The notes beneath the pieces are model-generated. The model made no database searches, had not been told where the DNA came from, and saw only the letters and a list, made by a program, of their open reading frames with translations. Of a stretch of DNA of 64,000 nucleotides, positions 1 through 13,719 are shown piece after piece. How positions within the stretch are numbered: position 1 is the stretch's first letter; every line of letters begins with the position of its first letter. Source of the stretch: Sipunculus nudus (taxonomy: Eukaryota; Annelida; Sipuncula; Golfingiida; Sipunculidae); contig CM049316.1 of NCBI GenBank assembly GCA_026874595.1, positions 27,885,339 to 27,949,338 of the forward strand. Direction: 5' to 3'. The translations under genes and the position numbers were made by a program.

Positions 1-903
1 TCTTCTTTGCCCTCCATTTCTACACACGTATCGTCGGTGAACTCTTCGAGGACACATTGTTTACTTTTTGGCGATTATTTACTATTTAGCTGCGTAAATG
101 AACATTTTAATATTTGCCCCAACGGATGTCCGTATTTTCTTTTGCGTTTGAACCAATTAAGACCGGGACAACTGCCACAGAGCGTGTCAAGCTCTAGCAT
201 ATTTCGAGCTTTTTCCAGTGTTCCTATATATGAGTTTTTTTTTTTTCATTTCTTGATCACTGGCTTGTTATAATCCCCATCAATCCATTAGAACGTCTCT
301 GAAGGAAATGAACACTCTCTTTAGGAAGTAAAGGTTTTTAATTCATGCGCTAAACAAGGACTAGGCCTACATGACTATGCTTTCAAATTCGAGCGCTTTT
401 CTGTTGAGTCACCTCAGGAAACTGAGACCTTTGACATGACCCTTGTTTGACAAGCTTTATCTAGGTTTACAGTAATGCTGATCCTTCTACATTCATTAAT
501 ATCTTTCAATGATAACAAAGGTTCATATATTTTGCAAATGTTTAGACAAAAGAAGCACTGTGTCATAAATACGATTCCGATACGTTTCGTACACAGCAGA
601 TTGTCCTTGGGTTAATATTAGGCCTGTGCATGTTGCAGCAAAACATTTATGTTTTAATGAATTATAACCTTCATGACCTATATATGCAATACAGGAGGCG
701 AGGATGTGCGTCCATTCCCGTTCATGTTTTTGTTGTGCGTGTTTGTGTGTTTGTGTTTCTTTACAGTACAGCTCACGCAATCATGACCGGAAACTCATGC
801 AAGCGTCAGGGCATTTCCGGACCGATCAGAAGAACCAATCAGATTTTGGTGTGGATCCCGCTCATGATCTGGATTTTGGAACGTCATCAAAGAATAGTCA
901 CCG

Positions 904-1020
904 ATGTAAAGTCACTTACGCACGATTGAACTTGGAAATTTGGGCTAAATAAGTGAATGCAAACACGGTTTTAATAGCATCCAAATATAGAATTTCCCAT
1001 GGACATTTCGGAGGCTTCCA
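904..1020 (+). repeat. Dispersed repeat, copy 1 (partner at 3811-3930)
   Basis: About 115 bp here match 3811-3930 in the same orientation. Both start with GATGTAAAGTCACTTA-like sequence (ATGTAAAGTCACTTATGC in the partner). They continue through a GTGAATGCAAA core and end near GGAGGCTT. Small indels separate the copies. The family is not recognised. Confidence 0.6.
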
Positions 1021-3810
1021 TACCTTAAAATGCACATTTCTTGTATTTAATTTAATATAATCCGCTTGAACTATATTTTAATCTAAATTTACTCCGTCCC
1101 AGCATACGATAAAGGTAAATAACTGCCTGTCAGCGTTTTACAGAAACCCTTAAAGTTCCTCAAAACACGTAAGTTCGCTCTTCTATGGGAGTTTTTTTTT
1201 CTGTTTTAGCTGAATAATTAATAACTTTTTATTATTGTATCCGCTGGTGCCAAATTCTCCATCATAGCCGCTGTCCAAACTTTGTTTTAAAAAGTTTTTT
1301 AAAAAGCTGAAATTGTTACTGTAATTTGAGTTTCGTTGTGGTTTAAAAGAAATGCTAATATTAATTTAACAATATCTGGAATTTAGAAGGCACAAAAAAA
1401 TCTTATCTTATCTTTTACAATTAAAAAAAAGGATGGAATAAAAGCCATTTATAAAGAAATCATCCATACGATCAGCAGGAAATGGATGGACAATACGTAT
1501 TATTAGTGCTTGTTATTTGATTCAATACAAAGTTAAGAGCGTTTAATGCAAGATGTTCATTTAATTTAAATGAAAAATTACTAGCTATAAATAATGGGAA
1601 AGTTGGGTAACCTTATTTTTCTATACCCTTTATAAACTGAAATGAAATCAATACGACTATTCTGGATGATTCGTGACAAACATTTGCGGTCTGAAATAAG
1701 GATCCTATGTTTGAGTTAATGTTAATTTCGTTAACAATATAGGCACATGAAATCACAAGACACGATAAAAGAAATCGTTGTTTGCTTTTTAAATATAACC
1801 CAAACAGCGCAGCTTAATCAAATAAAAATAAATTACACAATGCCAATCAATCAGGGAACCCTCTATCCAAAGAAGAGGAGATTTCAACATTATCAGTCAC
1901 GAGCCACAGCATTGAATTACTTTTCGAATGAAGTCGGTGAAAATTCAAAGACAAAACTTAAAAGTAGTCAGAGACTCCATATAAACCTCCGCTAGGTGTT
2001 TCCTTACAGATCAGTATTTGACAAGACCACCTATATCTACGTGTTTAAGGAAAAAGGTTAAACAGTATTTAATGTCTCAAAAAATGAATTATTAAATCAG
2101 TATTACACATGGCTTTCAACTATTCATGCACATTTTCCGTTTACTGCATAATATTTCCTGTTTGCTCTGATAAATAAATGTAATGTAATTAATGAAGGGG
2201 CATATACTCCATTACGGTTGAGCCCCCTTTGATCAAAGGCATAAAATATATATTTGTTGGAAATATCAGAATGTTTTGAAGTATGATTCTACTTGTGATA
2301 AGCCTTGGTCAATAAAGTTCAATTTTAAGAAAGTTTTAAATAATCTGTCTGCGGAGAGACTCCGGACGCCAGAAAGTTCGTGTCCTCATCAGCAAATTAT
2401 AGTACTATTATACGATATCTTACGGGATTGACAATAGTTTTAATGTAATGTTTTAGTACACTTTCAATAGAATCAGGAACTTTATTTCTCTTTTCACAAC
2501 TGTTCACAAGTCACTGATGTCGAAATTGAAAATTAACAATGTTGACCTCGAAGGAATAAATATATGTAATATTGTACAAACAATTCCAAGTTCTGATTTC
2601 ATTGTTGATCTTCTATATAATTAAAGTATTTACTAATGTTATCATTATATAGGGAGAAAGTTTTGAAGATTATTTTTGATATCCTTCTAGGATATACATA
2701 ATGTTGAATATCGAGTTACAAATAAGGGTAACGAGCAATGAAGATTTGTTTTTAACTTTTGTTCATTGTGCAAATTAATATAACAGTATATATGTAAATA
2801 TAATTTCTGTGTACTAATTACCATTGTTATGTTAGATTTAATTGACCGTTATAAGAATACTGCCGCATCACATGCGCCTCTAAAAAGTTAATGATATATC
2901 AGGCAAGAAGGCCAAAAGAACTATGGTCTCTGCTTAACCGAGCGTGAGACCTTGCTCCAAGGAAGATACAAATCTTTAGAAAAACTATTTTTTTATGTGG
3001 CCTAAATACATGTATACGTGGCCCAAGTCTGTTCTTCACAATGTGACTCACAAGCCATCTGCCCAGCACACATAGTTCACCTAAAGCTGCTTGAATATTT
3101 TACAGCGATATTATCTACGGAGATTGGTACTAGACATATTATCTCAGATATATTTATACTTTGATCGCACGTGATTTGTCCCTGCTATCAGACAAGATCT
3201 ATCCTGCCTAGAGCATGCACCATCAGTCCCCGCTGGCGATGAATTTATATGTGATCAGTAAGGTTATCGGTCTTAATATCAGCGCGCCTCCATGCATGGC
3301 CCTGGTGCAACTAAGTTATCTTTATCCCTATACCATTGTCAGGAGAAAGTGTTTTTTTTTTTTTTTGTTCAATGCGGCATCGATCTTTATAACAATTATA
3401 GAACATACCAGTGATGCCCAGGACGGTGCATGGAAGAGGTCATTAATAAACATCTTGCTTGGTAAACCAGATAAATGATTTACATCAATAATAATCGCAC
3501 CAGGTAATTCAGATACATGATTGACTAGTGAGTGAATAGAGAGGACTTTGGCCTTAAAAATCCTTAAACACTCAAGATCTTTAAAAACTTAGCCCGATAT
3601 TATTTTCTTGCGTATAATACCAGTTCAGTAAAGTGTCTTCTGTCTTTTTCTACTTGTATAATTAATTGATACTAATAACTCTGTGTTGTTTCACGTCCAA
3701 GTTGCCGTATTTATGCGAATTCTTACAAAGACATTTACGTACTCTTTACATTACTAGCTAGACCATTTTACCCTATATGACGCTTTTTGCTTGTAGAATA
3801 TTCACAAATG

Positions 3811-3930
3811 TAAAGTCACTTATGCACGAATGAGCCTGGGAATATGAGCCGAATGCGTGAATGCAAAAACGGTTACGGAGGAAACCCAAAATAGGGACAA
3901 CCCACATGGCGGAGGCTTGCATTCATTAGA
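3811..3930 (+). repeat. Dispersed repeat, copy 2 (partner at 904-1020)
   Basis: Second member of the repeat at 904-1020. It shares TGTAAAGTCACTTA, GTGAATGCAAA and GGAGGCTTGCAT blocks. No terminal repeats or target duplication are obvious, so the class is unknown. Confidence 0.6.
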
Positions 3931-4576
3931 ATACAGATTTCTAGTTATCTGTATGTTCTTAATCAAACGTCTTTCATACATATATTTCATACAATATTTC
4001 ATATTCATATCTTCTTTCCACATACAGGTAAATTCAATCTCTAGTACATCCACATGTAGCTCGGTTTTAGTTGTTTTAACGTTAATTTGCTTCCAGTTAA
4101 TATGTTTTCATTGAATGCTGTTATTCCAAGCTAAATGATTCTAAAGGAAAACGTTTTGCTTTTAATTTACCTATATATGCTACTGGGCTATATTGTAAAG
4201 GTACTTTTCTAGTAAAAGCCACCCCTGAAGATGTAAGAAATGAAGTAAAAGGATATGTGAAATACTACTGACTCCGTTTGTATTAAGTATTTATAAAATA
4301 TATCTTATTTTCAATTTTATATTTTTATTTAAAAAATATTGTTGGTTTTGTAATTGGTTTGTTTGAAATTGATTCTAGACAGGTCGGCATTTAAACGTCA
4401 ATCCAGATAGGTTTTAGTCTCTTCGTCAGGAATGACACCAGAAAAAGATTTAATGTTTTCACAAATAGCTGCATTTAAGTAAGAGGAATGGAGATTGAAA
4501 AAAATAGGTTTAACAGTTCATGCAATTCGTCCATTAATCTGTTCTCCACAGTGACACGCCAATGACACAAATCTAC

Positions 4577-4580
4577 CTAC

Positions 4581-4636
<56 letters not shown>

Positions 4637-4640
4637 ATAT
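4577..4640. repeat. CTAT tetranucleotide microsatellite
   Basis: About 14 uninterrupted CTAT units, running into a short TATA tail. Simple sequence with no gene nearby. Confidence 0.95.
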
Positions 4641-5648
4641 AAGGATTCTAATGAACATCATTAATGTACAAGTCTAAGTCCTGACACATATTTAATCAGA
4701 CATTATGCAGAGATATTAGATTTAAAAGAGTTTTTATCTGGATTAAATCTGCTTCAAAGTTAGATTTGTACTCATTCGTCTTTTTATAATTCAAATGTAT
4801 TCAAAAGAATCACCCACTTGTATATTTGATTTACATGCATGAAACATGCAGGTTGTTTTTTTCAGATCTTTGGAACAGTCAAATGGACATACGGATACCT
4901 GTTCAAAATACGTAAATCTTTGAGTAAATGGCGGCTTATGTGTCGGCACGTAAGCAGGCGTCTCATATGTGCGACTTGACCCATGTAGTGGCGGAAACGA
5001 ATGGTTATAACACACCATCATCATTTTCATTAATACAGGTTTAAACCCCACGGATAATGAAGAAATGTAGACTACAAGTATGTTGGCAGTAATATTAATA
5101 TTTATCCATGAACACACCCACCCACACATGAGCTGTAGTAACAATTTTGGACTCTCATAGTCGTTAAGTATTACCCAATACTCAAGTACTCTTTCCAGCC
5201 CTAAGGGGATATAAAAATATTTAATTAAATTTGAAAGGATAGTTTTAAATATTATTTTTAAACTTACCTCCTTGTCTACCAGAGGGACGAAATAATTCTC
5301 GAAACCAACAGCTCAGCGGGCTTGTGGATATGCATGTAATAAACCAGTAGGTATTGACCCGATGATACTTTAACATCCGTACATATCTCTATATATCGGG
5401 TTTCTATAGAGTCATACCTTGATTTCTCTTTTAGGATAGGTACATTCCCTTAGTTTTGTACAAGCACAGTTCTTGATATTCTCAGGTCAGATCTCTACTC
5501 TGTAAGGTTTTCTATTAAGCCATGGCGTTCATCCGTTTTGCAGGTGTACAGATCTCGCGTGGCTTCATACGAGCCAAGTCCTTCTTTGAAAGGTAAAGCC
5601 TTGTTCTTTTTTTAATACAGCTCTCTACATCAAATTACTATATGTCCT

Positions 5649-5975
5649 TCACAGCGTCATAACGTTGTACATGTTCTGCATAACATAATATTCGCCTTCA
5701 TATTCAAGTACCACGATGTCGTCATGTCTGATTTGCGAGACAACTCCACGTATATCTCTGTATTCCTGGCGACCATCCATCAGGCTGTCAACAGCCCCTA
5801 TAGCTCCAGCAGACGAGCCGCATACAGGCAGGCCCTGACAGGCGTGCATTAGACACCAGCATCCAAAGCGCCGCAGAAACATGCTCAAAGCTTGATGGTA
5901 CATGTCGCGGGCAACAGCTGGACCGTGATCAAACGGCATAAGCACCAATAAGCAGACTTGGTTGGCTTTGATCAT
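5649..5975 (-). CDS. Orphan 108-codon reading frame, unknown product
   Basis: An open frame of 108 codons on the minus strand, ATG to stop. I do not recognise the product. Reasons to take it seriously: the base composition is about half GC against roughly one third in the flanks, and the protein has balanced composition rather than AT-driven residues. Its middle has five cysteines in a Cys/Gly-rich stretch (residues about 39-52), and its last third is acidic and beta-like (VVLEYEGEYYV). The codon just before the ATG is a stop, and a splice-acceptor-like TTTTTAACAG lies just upstream, so the start could sit in a downstream exon. No signal peptide or membrane helix is apparent. It could equally be a relic of a mobile element or chance. 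Confidence 0.3.
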   Translation of the reverse strand: MIKANQVCLLVLMPFDHGPAVARDMYHQALSMFLRRFGCWCLMHACQGLPVCGSSAGAIGAVDSLMDGRQEYRDIRGVVSQIRHDDIVVLEYEGEYYVMQNMYNVMTL

Positions 5976-6214
5976 TCACTGTCCCTTCCTGTTAAAAACT
6001 TTTGAACTGGACAGGGCATATTTTCCTTGCCTATGTAGTAAACCACCACCCCCCCCCCCCCCCCGCCCCACCCGTAAACCATTCGCAATGATTTAAAACA
6101 AGAACATGTATAGGTAGTAGTACAAGGGCAAATGTACCAAATACCGGCAAATCTGGCACCGGATGTTAATTTATCATACTAAATATATATGGTCCTTAGT
6201 GTGCAAGATTTCAA

Positions 6215-6440
6215 AAAAAGTTTGATGGACATTTTTTTGTCGATATTCAAGGTCATTTCAAGGTCAATATATGAAATTGTCAATTTTTTTCAAGTAGTGT
6301 AATCATGCTTTAATTGATGACACACAGAAATGTATTTTATTTGCACGTAAAGTTAGTAATTATTTTCACTTTCATTTTACATTTTTTATTTGTAGGTTAG
6401 AAAGCTATAGAGAATAGTTCAAGGTCATTTAAAGTTAAAA
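6215..6440 (+). repeat. Diverged local duplication, copy 1
   Basis: This block and 7035-7265 align along their length: GATGGACATTTT, then ATTCAAG, GTAATCATGC, ACACA-AATG-ATTT-ATTTGCA and TTCAAGGTCA near the end. Both copies are AT-rich and have drifted. A TA microsatellite lies at the start of the second copy. Confidence 0.55.
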
Positions 6441-6970
6441 TTCAAAATATAATGTTTGCCTTCCACTTGCGCGGGGGCAGAGGAGATAGAACTAATGATC
6501 GACCGTCCATCTAACCGTCCATCGGACCATCTGTCATACCGAATGAAGCAATAATCTGAAAACTGACATCTAATCACCATACTCACACCATTAATGTGTC
6601 AAATGAAGGTCTGGGTCACGATTAATATAGATGACCTTGAAGCATTTCTCATGGTCACATAGGCGATCATTTATTTAGCTCAGTAACTTGAAAGAAAATT
6701 TGAGCCACAGTCACCATACTCACAACATTGATGTTCTACATGGAGGATTAGAAGAAATTACAGTATGGATGACCTTGAAGCATGGTCATAAAGGCGATAT
6801 TTTTAAAATGTTACTGCAATAAATTATAAGGAATTCGAGGCAAAGTCAACATACTAGCACAATAGATGCACCGTGTAATTGACCATGCAGTTAAAGTTTG
6901 AACCTGGATGACCTTGACACATATTTCAAAATCGCAGAGGCGTTTAGGCAAAAAACATATTAGCTCTGTA

Positions 6971-6972
<2 letters not shown>

Positions 6973-7024
<52 letters not shown>
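6973..7024. repeat. TA dinucleotide microsatellite
   Basis: About 25 TA units in a row. Confidence 0.95.
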
Positions 7025-7026
<2 letters not shown>

Positions 7027-7034
7027 TCTTTAGT

Positions 7035-7265
7035 GTATATGGTTTCTGAAAATCTTTGATGGACATTTTACTGTTTATATTCAAGTTTACTTTAAGTAAT
7101 TTAGAATTGTGCCAGTTTCGGCAATTAGCGTAATCATGCCATGATAAGATATTACACAAATAATGCATTTAATTTGCATGTAAAATAATACCTATTTGAC
7201 TTTCTTTTACAGTTAATAATTGCAGGCCAGACAGTTATAAGATCCCGTTCAAGGTCAATAGTCAG
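7035..7265 (+). repeat. Diverged local duplication, copy 2
   Basis: Partner of 6215-6440. It shares the order TTGATGGACATTTTA, GTAATCATGC, ATTTGCATGTAAA and GTTCAAGGTCAA. Confidence 0.55.
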
Positions 7266-8737
7266 ATTATCATTTTATCAAATTATTATTAATAAATACT
7301 ATTATTTATAGTTGGCCAACCAATGTCCTAGATTGTGCTTAGGAAAGACTTAGGAGGTGATTTTGTTTTTAAAGCCGGCAACCATACAAATACATGTTAA
7401 GTTCAAATAATATGCAGTTTTTACCACAAAAAATGGAATTTGGAGGAGATATACTGATTTTTAATCTGGAAATAAATCGTAAATTTGAAGGATATTGTGG
7501 AAATAAATGCCCATTACTCCTTTATTATTGGGTTTCTGCCTAGCATTACGACATAAAGGATACACCAATGGCTGCCGTAGGTAAATCATCAAAATACAAG
7601 TAAAAAGAGCTGCCAGATTCCGTAGTAACCCAAGATATTGGGCATATCTTTAAATAGGCTGCATTCTTCTATGTTATATGACATGTTACGGATTTGACCA
7701 TGAAACTGAAGGTCAAGGTCACAAGTTCTTGAACTCCTTCAAGAATTTGGTTAAAACAATTAAATCTGAAGAAATATGATATACTTCAAGAGTTACGGAG
7801 TTCACAATAATCCTACAGTGTGCCTGATTTGACCTTATATTTTAAGATGAAGGTCGGCAGGTTTCAAACTCATCTGAGAACTTGGTTAAAACATCAAATC
7901 TGAGGAATAATTATATATAATGTAATCTTGAAGGTCAAGGTTAAATTTCCCATTTTTTCAATCTCATGAGAACTCGGTTAAAACAATAATTATATCAAAT
8001 TTCAGGAAAGAAATGTGCGATAAAAATCCTATATTTGCACAAATGTTATCTTGAAGGTCAAAGTTAAATCACCATTTTTCAATCTCTTAAAATAACTGGT
8101 TGAAAACAATAGGTGTGTTTAATTTGAGAAATATAAATTACAGACTGAGTTAAAATTATTCACATATTTCCACAGATGTGTCCTTGTAGATCCAGTTCAA
8201 GGTCACAGAATTTTGGACATATATGCGAACTCCAGTAAAACAAAAGGCTGTCAAATTTGAGGAAAACGATGCGATACTTGTTGCGGTAAAAGTGAAGGGT
8301 TCACAATATCAGTACTATATTCCCGCAGATTTGACTTTGAATTTCAAAGTTATCAGTATTCAGTCTCCAATGTGAATTACGTTCAAACAATTGGTGTACA
8401 AAGTTTGAAAAAAATGTGGTATTCAAAACGTTATGGGGTTCACAATAATTGAAGACCGCCCCCCCCCCCCCATATTGACGCCCCTGGCTTCATCATATGT
8501 CATATGGTCAAAACATACGCAGGTGCACAAACTCAAAGGAAGGTGTCGGTAATATCTTTAATTATATTTTGCTCACACTTGGATGGGGTATTAAACAAGA
8601 CAAAAACAGCAAAAAGACTACAGGTGGCGCTACCAGTTTCATTTCAAGACAAAATTGTTTTTTAGTTGTGGGAACCATGATTTTCATAACAATTCAGCTA
8701 GCCTTTTTTGAGATATATAATACTTTGTGTGATTTTT

Positions 8738-11455
8738 TGCTCAGCTGACTATAAGTCATCTGAGCTATATAGTCATGGTCCATTTTCCGTCGTCCGTCCG
8801 TCCATCTGTCCGTAGGTGTGGCACGTTTTGAAACCATAGGACCTAGGAATCCAAAATTCGGCATAATGTGAGATGTCCCAAAGATCTCCTACCGAGCCGA
8901 AAAATGGGTCAGTACGACTTCGTTCCTTTGAGAAATTAAGGAAAAACCTCAATTTTTTATTAAAAACCTATTTTCACACTTCAGGACTGCCTAATATCGA
9001 AACCACTCATCATTTTTCCTCATATTTACCATAAATATTCCTTTATATAGTTCCTATGTACATGCCAGAAATTAGGTCTGCATTATATAATTTTAAAAAG
9101 TTATTGGTCCAAACATATTGCCCTTTGTAAAAAATCTGGAAAAATATTTGGTCACTAAACACAAAAAAAGTTTAAGCTGGGGACTTATTTCAGTAATATA
9201 ACTTTAATTAATCAAAATTCAATTGTATACCCAAAATTAGATCAAAATCTTTTAATTTTTTTTTAAATATTAGCAAAAATATAAAATTGGTACCTTAAAT
9301 TTTGACCATTGCACGTTATTTTCACACAAGTATATTTAATTTATTTTTCACAGCCGGGATACATGTGGAATTAATCTGTTGAATTCTGAAATTTGAAAGT
9401 AAAAGCTTAAAGATTTTTCTAATTATTGAAGTTTTTCAGATGCTATACTATATTTGCATTTTGTATATCCAAGACCCCACTCTTCCTCACTACAGCCTTG
9501 CCTAGGTAACCTTATTAGTGATGCAGCACTGACAGAACACCCCTGCTGTAATAAAGATACACTTATTCTCATGGGCCCTACCCTAACACCACCCCCTCCC
9601 CCCCCCCCCCACACCACCACCACCACCACCATCACCAATTATATTGCAATACATAGTTTGTTATTGTCAACTGTATTTCATTAAATGTAAAGCTGTTTTT
9701 GACCCAATGTGCACAATTTTTCTTGAAATATTAATTCAAGCAGTAATCCGAAAGATGCCACGTTGTTCTGATGTAGCATTTTTAAGAAATTATTTCCTTT
9801 TAAATAATTAAACAAAATATAATTTAACCCATCAGAAGGCATTGATAATATATGTAACAAATCATGGATAAATAAAGGTGCAATTTAAAATTGTGAATTC
9901 TAGAGTGTTATTTTCATATATTTATTGCTTTGCAAATTTTAAAAAATATATTTTATAAAAAAAAAGAAATATATCTGTGTGCATAATGTGATGTTACCTG
10001 ACTAAATTAAGTATAAATGTTGATGCAATTCAGATTTGTGAATCAATTTAAATTTAAATATATATGATATACTGTAAACATATAGTAAAATTTATAAACT
10101 TAAAAAAATGACTTAACAAAAGAAAAAAGAGGATTTAATGCAAATACATGTATTTGATCATTATTTTCCTGTCTCAGTAGAATGGAAATTAAAGTTATTT
10201 GCTTTGTTTTCCATCTCTCTGCTTGATTTTAAATATTTAAAAATAATTTCATTTAAATTAAATTTTACCCTTTACGTATATGCAGAGGTGCTGTAACTCC
10301 CACCAGTCCCTGTAAGCACCATTGAATTTAATTCCGTATTCTATATTTATATCCAGGTGTTGTAACCCCCCCCCCCCCCCCCAACCCCCCACAAACCCCC
10401 CAAGTCATTGATTGTTATTTTTATTGCAACTTCAGAAAATCTATGTTGATGCGGTTATAACTGTCACAATCAGCTGAGCGCTAAATGGGACCTACCCAAG
10501 AAGGTCAAGGTCAATTTCATAGGAAAGACCATGACCCAATTTTAAATAGTCTTTCCCCTCTTAAATAGTCTTCCTCCACTTTCAGACATACCTGTGAACT
10601 ATTTTTTAGTTTTCTCGCGCATATAGATATTCTGCAGCAATAGTCTGGCACTGGTGGCATGACCTTGCTTAAACAATAGTATCACAGACTTTCAGTCTGG
10701 GAAACATTAATACACCAACATTTATTAAACCCCTCAGAAATGTGGCCTTCAGGTAGTCTTTTAGCCACATGAGTCTCGGCTTCTAACGTGCTGAAATATG
10801 TCTTTTTTTACTCAGTAACTCTCAGTTTGTTGGCCACAATGGCTTGTTTTTGAATTCCCACGGAAGACCTATCAGGAACTGTTAGTATGAACTTCCTAAT
10901 ACTGAGAAATTCGGAAATTTTTATGAATTTTTACTAACTGGAGACAAATGTTTTCACCCCTTAATTCGGAGAATATAGGTCACATTAACAAAATTTCCGG
11001 ATTTCAGAGAGGACCTATCAGTACTGGTCAGCATGTGAAATTTGAATTTCCTGAGTCTTTTGGTTACAATTTGTGTTCTGTTGAAGTTTTGACTGACTGT
11101 TGTAATCTTTAATCCCCAAACTACCATAAATACTACAGGTGGCGCCACCAGTTAAAGTCTTTTACGATCAATCAATAATCCGGATTTCATGGCAGTACAT
11201 CCAACGGTTCCTGAGAAATATTGGCTTCTGTATGAATCTTTAATGTCTGGGTACGTAGGTTCCTATGGGCTGGAACGTTTTTTGTACCGTAACTCAGAGA
11301 ATATAGGTCACACTTGACATATAGGGTACTGAGTTTTAATTCCCTTGGTCTTAAGAATACCTTTTATGCATGCTCTGTTTACGGGCAGACAGACGGGAAG
11401 ACAGATATACGACAGGCAAGCCCCATCCTGATAGCTCAGGTGACTAAGCTTAACA
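8738..11455. mobile_element. Candidate long repeat element with inverted ends
   Basis: The left boundary reads GCTCAGCTGACTATAAGTC and is followed by a CCGTCCGTCCGTCC run. The right boundary reads CAGACAGACGGGAAGACAG followed by GATAGCTCAGGTGACTAAGC. The two ends are imperfect inverted counterparts, with GCTCAG plus a CCGTC/GACGG run at each end. There is no coding capacity inside. The interior includes poly-C and an AAGGTCAAGGTCAA motif also seen in the intronic repeats further right. Class unknown, possibly Helitron-related. Confidence 0.3.
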
Positions 11456-12939
11456 AACAGAAACACCACTTAAGAAGCATGCATGTACTGATTTAATCTA
11501 CTTTAGAACCTAATGTAAAATGACAATGAAATGCATCCGTTTAAGCAAAAACCCAATAATAAAGGAGTAATTGTCGTCTATTTTCATGAAATCCGTCATA
11601 CTTTCCATATATCCCATAAGTAGAAAACAATACATCTCATTAATACTCAATTATTATGAAAGATTCTTAACCTTATTTAAACATATAAATAAAAATAAAA
11701 TTTGACAACATTTGACCTTGTGACCTTGAAATTTGACGTTGGAGGTCAAATGTTACTATTGCTGCTTGGCGTTCCTGAAATAAAGTGGAAATATTAACTT
11801 TTTTATGTTGAAGAATGAATTAACTGACCAGAAATAAACCTTTATATATAATAATATTTATATCGTGTGTTCGTCCGTTTGTTTGTTTGTATTTAAAATA
11901 CCACAGAAGGTTTTTAGGGTATATTTAACGGAAATTTTGGAAATGCACATTTTCAATACTAACTTTTCGTTTGCTTTACGATCCATGAAAACACTGCGTA
12001 AAATTGGGTACAAATATATAAGTATGTCGGCGTACGTGATTTGTTCATATCGATTGTAGAGTTAATACTGCTATCCTGCTGAGGTGGCCATATTAAAAAA
12101 GTCACTGGTAATAGTTCAACACATGTTACTTCAGACAAAAGCATTTCGTCATGTAGCTAATATTCGCATTGAAAACAACCCAGATCATTTGGTGGTAATT
12201 ATTATTTCTACACGAGCAGTCATGTCTCGGGATGGGAGCATTGCTTGAGATGTCGTTTGAATTCCGTTTACTTGAGCAAAGGGTCTGATTTTTACATATA
12301 TTCGGTCTTAATCTATTTTTTTTGTGGGTGGACCTTCTTAGATATTCAGACCTAAAAATCACTGATTACATTTTACCTTTATATTTTCTTCATCTATTTC
12401 TTATCCCTGTCCATTTTTGATCTAGATCTCAAATATACGGCTTATTAAAAAAACTTACTTTTTAGTACAATATTAGTAGCAGGTGACATATAAGCACCTG
12501 GTTTGTATTTTTGACCTTCACCTAATTTCTAAGGTCGTACACTAAACATAGCAATGTTGACAAACGGGAAAAATATAACCTAAGATGGTAGGTTGCATAT
12601 ATGGTGATGTAGAAAAGTATCTTGTTGTAAAACGCCATTTGCAAACCTCTGGCTTATCTGACTTGCTGCCAGGTGTCCTTGTTGAATTTGTTTTGATTAT
12701 TCTGGCGGGCCCCAACATATTATAAACATGTTGATATGAACAAAACAAGCAGCCTATTTGCGGTGAGATCCACATATTCTGGCCTATTTTTTATGAAAGC
12801 TACAGGAGATTACCTTTAGTTTATAAAGGTCAGATAGGTGATTAGGTCCCATGAATATTTGGTTTCATCTCATTCAGTCATTCTTGCCCACCCTTTATCT
12901 GCGACTGGGCCTTCCTACTGCTTCTAATATTGTGATTGG

Positions 12940-13280
12940 CTTCTTTTTCGCGAGGTTAACATTTCGCGATTTTCAACATTTCACTGTGTCGCGAAGGTTC
13001 AGTTTTCGCGATCTCGTCATACAATAACCGACACACACTATATCCCTTATTTTATAATGAATTAAACAAAGTGACATGAGCGCAAAATCGTAAAATTTTG
13101 ATGGGGACCCACGTGAATATCGAATGGGCAGAAATCATTGTTCATTGTTGGCAGGTAATTTGAAAGATCTGATTATTCGCAGATTAACCTTAGATTAATG
13201 GTAAAATAAAAAGATCAATTATTATATATAAAATCAATCTTTTTTTTTCGACTTGCCGTCAATAAACGATGGGGCCTCAT
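12940..13280 (+). repeat. Interspersed repeat related to 33520-33590 and 38060-38300
   Basis: The block starts with TTCGCGAGGTTAACATTTCG and ends near GGGGCCTC. Its first part matches 33520-33590 (TTGTGAGGTTAACATTTTAC). Its second part matches 38060-38300 (GCA-AAAAT-GTAAAATTT followed by GAAATCATTG and GGGCCTC). This is a repeat family of unknown class. Confidence 0.45.
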
Positions 13281-13719
13281 AAAACAAGAGGAGTTGGACA
13301 TTATTTAGGAAATTCTTAGTCTTTTGCAGCGCCATCAGTCAGATACTACGATTATTGCATGATTAAACTCCTCCCTGGAGAACCTGTCCAAACGCAAGAA
13401 CGGGTTATATGTTGGTATTTAACAACTGTACTATACTATGCTTAATTTTACTGCACGCAACAACGTTTTACAGCGCAAGGAAGATCATGAAAAAAAAAGT
13501 TTTCAACCAAGGCCACAAAAACATACGATCCATCATTGTAGGATCAGTGATTTAGAGTTGGATCCTCCAAAGATGTAACAAAGTCATTACTTCACAAGAG
13601 CAGAAGGATTTTACAAACTTCAAGTGTTCTTTCGAATGACTGTGAACTGAAAATTTACTACTATACATTGCTGCACGAAACGACCTCAGTGATCCTATAA
13701 TGACATAATGACAATTTAA

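Larger units (their letters stand above)
1..5648. other. Gene-free AT-rich stretch
   Basis: I see no coding region here that I can support on either strand. The open frames are short, AT-driven and lack family motifs. The stretch contains one member of a dispersed repeat pair (904-1020 and 3811-3930), a CTAT microsatellite near 4577-4640 and several T or A runs. Nothing resembles an RNA gene. Confidence 0.5.
5976..13700. other. Repeat-rich gene-free stretch
   Basis: No coding region is supported. The stretch holds a diverged duplication (6215-6440 and 7035-7265), a TA microsatellite, an array-like region rich in AAGGTCAAGGT motifs (about 7680-8450), and several poly-C runs (6050-6064, 8460-8471, 9596-9610, 10369-10382). 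A longer repeat appears to run from about 8738 to 11455, with GCTCAG-containing sequence at both ends in inverted orientation. Confidence 0.5.

Noticed and set aside
4791-5144. 117-codon minus-strand frame
   Set aside because: No motif or compositional shift; its flanks and body are similar AT-rich sequence.
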